Of a stretch of DNA of 64,000 nucleotides, positions 59,125 through 64,000 are shown in pieces. Source of the DNA: Primulina eburnea (lineage: Eukaryota; Streptophyta; Magnoliopsida; Lamiales; Gesneriaceae); the NCBI RefSeq assembly GCF_022965805.1, contig NC_133101.1:10577069-10641068 (forward strand), in the 5' to 3' direction. Within the stretch, counting starts at the first letter, position 1, and each line of letters begins with the position of its first letter. The notes beneath the pieces were generated by a model, which worked only from the letters and a program-made list of their open reading frames with translations, ran no database searches and was not told the DNA's origin. The position numbers were made by a program, and so were the translations under genes.

Positions 59125-62028
59125 TGTGAAGGCCCGAAGAAAATACTTGCTTGAAAAATTTACGGAAAATTAAAAATTTTCTTTTTAAAAGAACTTCACT
59201 GGCCTCATTCATAAAATCGCTGATGAATCAAGTTCGATGTTTGAAAGTAAAGCAGCGGAAGGAAATAATTATTTGCCAACAATAACAATTTAAAAAAAAT
59301 GTTCAATAACTGATAAAAGGTTTGCGGAATAAAATAACACTGCTGCACTGAGGTCCTCGGGTGCCACTACTGCCGACCCAAGCTGGCTCACTGGTCCCCG
59401 CCCTCGGCCCTGACCTCATCAGTACCTACAACAATCAAGTCTAGTGAGCCTAAAGACTCAGCATGCATATATCGCAGGTAACGAGTAAAATCTGAAGTAA
59501 AATATGCATGGGATAAAATATCATGTCATGAGGCATACTGAAAATAATCTGTACTCATGCTGAAAGTAAACTGATCTGAGCGATTATAATACGTGCATAA
59601 CTGAACTGATAATCACAGTAAAAATATTTGCTCCTTGGAGCCTGTACTGAAATAACTGATAAAATTTTATGTTGAGATTATGTTTTACGCCTGTGGCCAC
59701 TGCACTAAGCTGAACTGATCGGTAACTGACTACCGGGGAGCCTGGAACTGAGCTGGCGGTCACTGAAGACCCGATGGTACCATCCTGAACTGATCGGTCA
59801 CTGGCGACCGGGTGGTACCAACCTGAACTGAGCGGTCACTGGCGACCGTATAAATAATGCTCCCACATAGTGAATGAACCACAAGCCATATCGCATAAAT
59901 CTCAAAAATAATCATTTTCTATTTAATGCACATAATATAATTAAATGGCATAATTAAATATGAACAATTTCGATCTTCTTGCATTAAAATCATGTACTTG
60001 CTATATTTAAAAATACCTATATGACTTGATTGAAGAGTGAAAGAAGATATAAACATGCCTTGGTTTGTTTTGACCGAAAACAAACGAAATAACGACGCGG
60101 CGCGGTGGAGACGGAGTGCGCTTCACTTCCTCACTTAATTCCTTTAAATTAAGCATGCACCATAATTATTATAATAGCATAAAAATCATAAACGTGATGC
60201 ATGAACATTTAAAAATATTATGATTCGTGCTCGGGGCGCTGCTAGGACAAAAATCTCGCCCCGGGTGCAAAATTACCATTTTGCCCCTGGAAACCCAAAA
60301 ATTACCATTTTACCCCTGGACTTCTAAAATTGACCCGAAGCTTACCAAACTCCTTAAAACATCCCAAAACATATTTAAAAATATTCCTAGACGTAAACTC
60401 GAGCCAAATTCACAACTTAACCGACTCGTTTAATAACTTGGACCGGGGTCTCAGTTTTAACTCGAATCGACTCGAAACTTAACCAAAACTTTCCCAACTT
60501 TTTATCACACCTTAAAAACACTATAGGGTCCCTAAAACATCAACTTCAGGCCCCCAACCCTCGGCTGATAATTCCAGAAAAAAAAAAAAATAAAAACTCT
60601 CGGCCCCTTCCCTATTACCCCACTTCATGTGCATATCTCTCCAAACCTCACGCCACAAGCTACCCTTCGTTCCAGTCATAACCCAGCTTACCAGGGACTT
60701 AGACCAGACCCTTGAGGAACCTATCAAAACCAAGGACTCAGCCCCATGCACAAGAAAATCCCGGCACGCTAGCACCTCAAGAAATGCCAACTCGCGCGGT
60801 CTCTCTTCCTAGCTACGCTCGATCTGTCCCAAGGAAGACACCAGCAACGCTCAGACCTTCCTCGGCCACGGCTCAGACCCCACATGGTCTGGTCCAAGCC
60901 TTGGTTAGGCCCCTACATGCTAGAACCCCAAGATCCCGATCCCCTTTCTTAGACCCTCCCTCAAGCACCTCTCTTTGCTGCGTTCAGCAACAACCCGATC
61001 TCCCAAACCAACATAATGACACGATTAGCAGACCTTAAACATTCAAAACTACAGCCTCTTGCATCCAAAACCAGAAAAGCGTGAGATGCTAAGAGAATGC
61101 ATACATGTACAAAACCGAAAAGGGTCTTTCATGGGATGGGCTCAGATCGAATTCCTTATGCATGAATACCAACAGCAATGTATAACACGTGTGTGATGCA
61201 GAAAAATATGGAATAAAACGTGCCTGGTGATGATCTATATCGATGAACACACGCACGAGCCGAAAGTTCTTTCAAGGATGAAGAGGGAAACCGATGGGGC
61301 CTCAAGCTTGACGGTGAAAACGAGGGTGTCGGCTGCTGAGAGAAGTGTCGGCTGCTAGGGTCATTAGGTTTAGGTTAATGGTATGCTTAAGGGTTAATTA
61401 TATAGGATCAATTATTATTTAATGGGCCTCCCTTGTTTAATTTAAGATTAAAAGATATTTAAGTCCTAAAAACTCCAAAGTAGGCCCATTAAGCCCAAAC
61501 TCACTCCCGAAAAATATTTCGAGTTGAAAAGATTTTGAAAATATTAGCCGAATCAATAAAAAGTCCCCTGATTCGATAAAATTTGCGTACCGTCAAAAAT
61601 AAAGTCCTGCGGGTAAAAATACCCCAAAAATTCCCCTTTTTGTAAAATACAGTTAAAAAAATGATTTAACTTAATTTATAAAAACAAATCATGTAATAAA
61701 TAATTTTTCCTGGAAATTCCCCGGTCTCCGATCCTCGCTCGAACGTGAAATGCAACTTAAAATTCTAATGCACGAACTTTTAAAATTTCGTGAAGCAACT
61801 CCTATCATGCATGAATTATGCATAAAATGCATAAAATAATTAAACATGACTTTATTAATTTATCTCAATACTCCATCTCCAGACCGGCCTCACTTATATA
61901 CTGAAAAGATGACGATTAAACTACTGCGTAAAATAAATAAATTCAAAGAAAAGAGTTTAAATACTCAAGCAATTAAATTACTAGGAATTATGCATGGTTT
62001 ATACGCAGTCCAAATTACGGGTTCTACA
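59125..62028. mobile_element. Solo LTR (2.9 kb, gypsy-type, TSD gtatg) in the Copia leader
   Basis: Runs from TGTGAAGGCCCG to ...CGGGTTCTACA and is flanked by gtatg at 59120-59124 and 62029-62033. It shares the CAAGTCTAGTGAGCCTAAAG block with the LTR at 3653-4693, so it is probably read on minus like that one. Near 59700-59850 it has short repeats of CTGAACTGATCGGTCACTGG type. It lacks any protein motif. Frames such as 60712-61038 are unsupported. The upstream frames near 58865-59212 belong to the Copia leader. Confidence 0.8.
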
Positions 62029-62533
62029 GTATGGAGGTGGTAGGCCATGGTGAGGCGACCCTGGGTCATTGTCTTCACTGATTGGTTTGGTCGGAGAAGG
62101 TGGCGGCGCGTTTTTTACGGTAGTGTTAGGGTTTAATATGATTTAGGATTTTTTGGTGATTTAAGGCCTTGTTTGGTTTCTAATTTTGAACCATATTTTG
62201 AAATCCAGAATTTTAACCATTTATTAAATTTTGACTTCCGCAATTCTGATTTGTAAAATTAAAATGGAATTATTCTTTATTTTATCGTCTTTGTTTATTT
62301 CGATAAAATATTTGTAGGTGAATAATTTTTGAGGTGCAAATATTTTATTTTTTGCAAATTTGGTCTCCATGCTTTATTTAGCCAAATTAAAGTAAATTAA
62401 ATTTTCTTGTGAAAATTTTAGTTAAGTTGATATCTTGTATCTCAAATTTGGTTAAATTTAAATTACATGTTAATAATGTGATTTTTTGAAAATGTAGATA
62501 TTGTTCAAGTTCAAAATAAATTGTGTTTCAATT

Positions 62534-63120
62534 TATGCGAAAAATAGCCGACCTAAAGGAAAACTATTTTTTGGCCAAATTCCAAACATCATAGTTGATT
62601 TTAAAGTGTATCTAGATCTATGCGGGAAATAATCGTCCCAAAGGAAGATTATTTTCTGGCCAGATTTTATATTCAATATATCTTTTTCAAGTGCATTTAT
62701 ATATATGCGAAATATAGTTATCCCAAAGGAAGACTATATTTTGGCCAGATTATAGACATAATAAGTGACCAAAAAATAAATAAATAATAATAATGTGTTT
62801 ATATCTATGCAGAAAATAATCGGTCCAAAGGAAGGTTATTTTTTGGTCATATTATAAGCACATAATTATGTGGTCTTAAAGCATGTCAAAACTATGCAAA
62901 AATTAAACGGCCCAAAGGAAGATTATTTTCTTGTCAGATTGTAAACACATTATATGATATTAAATTGTGTTAAATTTATGCGGAAAATGATCGGCCCAAA
63001 GGAATGTCATTTTCTGGTCAAATTTTAGCACAATATGTGGTACTAAATATGTGAAAATTTTGGATTTATCCATGCATGCAATTGTCGGTCCAAAGAAAGG
63101 CATATTGTTGGCCGGATTTA
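62534..63120 (+). repeat. Tandem array of about 85-bp stem-loop units in the Copia leader
   Basis: Seven units start at about 62534, 62619, 62704, 62806, 62893, 62976 and 63071, each with TATGC near its start. A typical unit has left arm AAAATAATC, a loop with CCAAAGGAA and right arm GATTATTTT, then TTGGCCAGATT. Units 1, 2, 3, 4 and 6 form stems of 8-9 bp (with G-T pairs in 4 and 6) although the arms differ between units. Units 5 and 7 are broken or imperfect. The array lies in the untranslated leader between primer site and gag. Confidence 0.85.
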
Positions 63121-63280
63121 TTATCAATATTTAATAGCCATGATGGTTGATTGTACTATTTACAAATTGTTATTTTTCTTCAAAGCCTAAATATCAATGT
63201 TGTGTTAGGTATCTTTTTTTATGGGCCCACCACCATCTGCATGCATATATATTTGTGATTTATTTAATTTAAATATAGGC

Positions 63281-63460
63281 TAAAACTTGTATGAGACGGT
63301 CTCACGGGTCGTATTTCTGAGACAGATCTCTTATTTGGGTCATCAATGAGAAAGTATTACTTTTTATGCTAAGAGCATTACTCTTTATTGTGAATATGGG
63401 TAGAGTTGACCCGTCTCACAGATCAAGATCCGTGAAACGGTTTCACGTGAGACTTACTCT
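63281..63460 (+). mobile_element. Short foldback element, copy G (GAGAC family)
   Basis: Plus-orientation copy with TGAGACGGTCTCACGGGTC at the left and GATCCGTGAAACGGTTTCAC at the right, inserted in the Copia leader between the stem-loop array and gag. Confidence 0.8.
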
Positions 63461-63560
63461 TAAATATATGCATGAACTATAATTTATTGTGAGCATTTTT
63501 TGTTCTATTTTGTTAATGTATCTTCTATATCTGCCAATCTGAACAACATTCTAATACGTA

Positions 63561-64000
63561 ATGGCTCAAACTTCATGAAATAGAAACATCATGTTATGAT
63601 AGTGCTCGACTTCATGGATTTGGACTATGTGCTAAGGGAAGATCGCCCCGCACTTTTGACAAATTCAGGAACTGCTGATCAAAAAGGTTCATTGGAAAAG
63701 TGGGAGCGATCAAATTGCACGAGTCTAATGATTATGAAACATTTCATTCCAGATACTATAAGGGGTGTAATTCCTGAAGAAAATGATGCCAAAAAGTTCC
63801 TTACTCAAATAGCAGATTGTTTCGCTGCAAACGAAAAGGTCGAGACAAGTACTATTTTGAATAAACTTGTCTCAATGCGATACAAAGAGAAAGTGAACAT
63901 AGTTGTGCGTTTATTCTTGTGACTCGACTAAAAGCATTTAAGTTGGAATTATCGGAAGACATAGTTGTGCGTTTATTCTTGATATTTCTGCCTGCGCAAT
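63561..64000 (+). pseudogene. Copia gag, N-terminal part, broken
   Basis: ATGGCTCAAACTTCATGA at 63561 looks like the original start (MAQTS) but meets a stop at once. The open run from 63596 to 63922 reads VLDFMDLDYVLREDRPALL, LEKWERSNCTSLMIMKHFI and AKKFLTQIADCFAANEK, the Copia Gag (UBN2-type) pattern. At 63898 a 23-bp segment recurs at 63959. The first copy replaces Gag sequence and brings in a stop, after which TRLKAFKLELSED is readable in another frame. The gene continues past the window. Confidence 0.85.

Larger units (their letters stand above)
58163..64000 (+). mobile_element. Copia-type LTR retrotransposon, 5' half (runs off the window)
   Basis: A 471-bp 5' LTR, a tRNA-Met primer site, a leader of nearly 5 kb and the start of gag can be seen. 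The leader is swollen by a 2.9-kb solo LTR (59125-62028) and a foldback element (63281-63460). Without these it is about 1.9 kb. It carries a tandem array of stem-loops. Pol and the 3' LTR would lie past 64000. Confidence 0.85.

Noticed and set aside
60712..61038. 108-codon Pro/Ser-rich open frame
   Set aside because: It lies wholly inside a 2.9-kb solo LTR with a target duplication, and its composition follows the local C-rich sequence.

Overview
This window looks like nuclear DNA of a flowering plant, most likely a eudicot. Genes are sparse, have introns with GT-AG borders, and sit in AT-rich DNA dominated by LTR retrotransposons and small DNA transposons. The repeat style (a gypsy-rich landscape and a short element with 'gagacggtctcac' ends present in about seven copies) reminds me of Lamiales such as Gesneriaceae, but that placement is inference from memory. 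No prokaryotic, viral or organellar gene block is visible.

Four host genes can be supported. (1) RPS16, a 40S ribosomal protein, is a single minus-strand exon at 10788-11222 with three TGGGCC promoter motifs. (2) A RHG1A/MBR-type RING-H2 E3 ubiquitin ligase is on plus at 17592-21811, with five coding exons, 716 residues and a 5' UTR intron. (3) A bHLH95 (ZHOUPI/RGE1)-like transcription factor is on plus at 45085-48036, with three exons and about 280 residues. (4) A PI-PLC X-domain protein of the At5g67130 type is on minus at 50694-53599, with eight exons, 399 residues, a signal peptide and a hydrophobic tail. All exon joins were built by hand from splice consensus and keep frame. The four genes have no evident pathway in common.

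The rest is mostly transposon strata. 1-8455 holds a partial Ty3 LTR, a decayed minus-strand Ty3 gag-protease with its LTR, and the 3' end of a SIRE-like Copia element whose LTR is split by a solo LTR. 11670-16751 has a broken PIF/Harbinger transposase, an interrupted solo LTR, a hAT-type MITE with an 8-bp target duplication, and a short foldback element. 22-25.6 kb holds MITEs. 25636-39452 is a three-level nest: a Ty3/chromovirus-like element with 5-bp target duplication contains a minus-strand Athila-like element that keeps only gag, and this contains a Cassandra TRIM whose LTRs carry a 5S rRNA-like domain. Every level has matching target duplications. Two more solo LTRs follow at 39464-42469. 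55334-58097 is the 3' end of a Tat/Retand-like element with an antisense extra ORF. 58163-64000 is the 5' half of a Copia element, split by a 2.9-kb solo LTR, and its long leader carries a tandem array of about 85-bp stem-loops.

The observation I rate highest is that stem-loop array at 62534-63120. Several of its stems differ in sequence but stay paired, while the loop word CCAAAGGAA is kept. Other structured RNA candidates are three 36-bp GC hairpins in each gypsy LTR and four roughly 55-bp palindromes inside the gag-only element.
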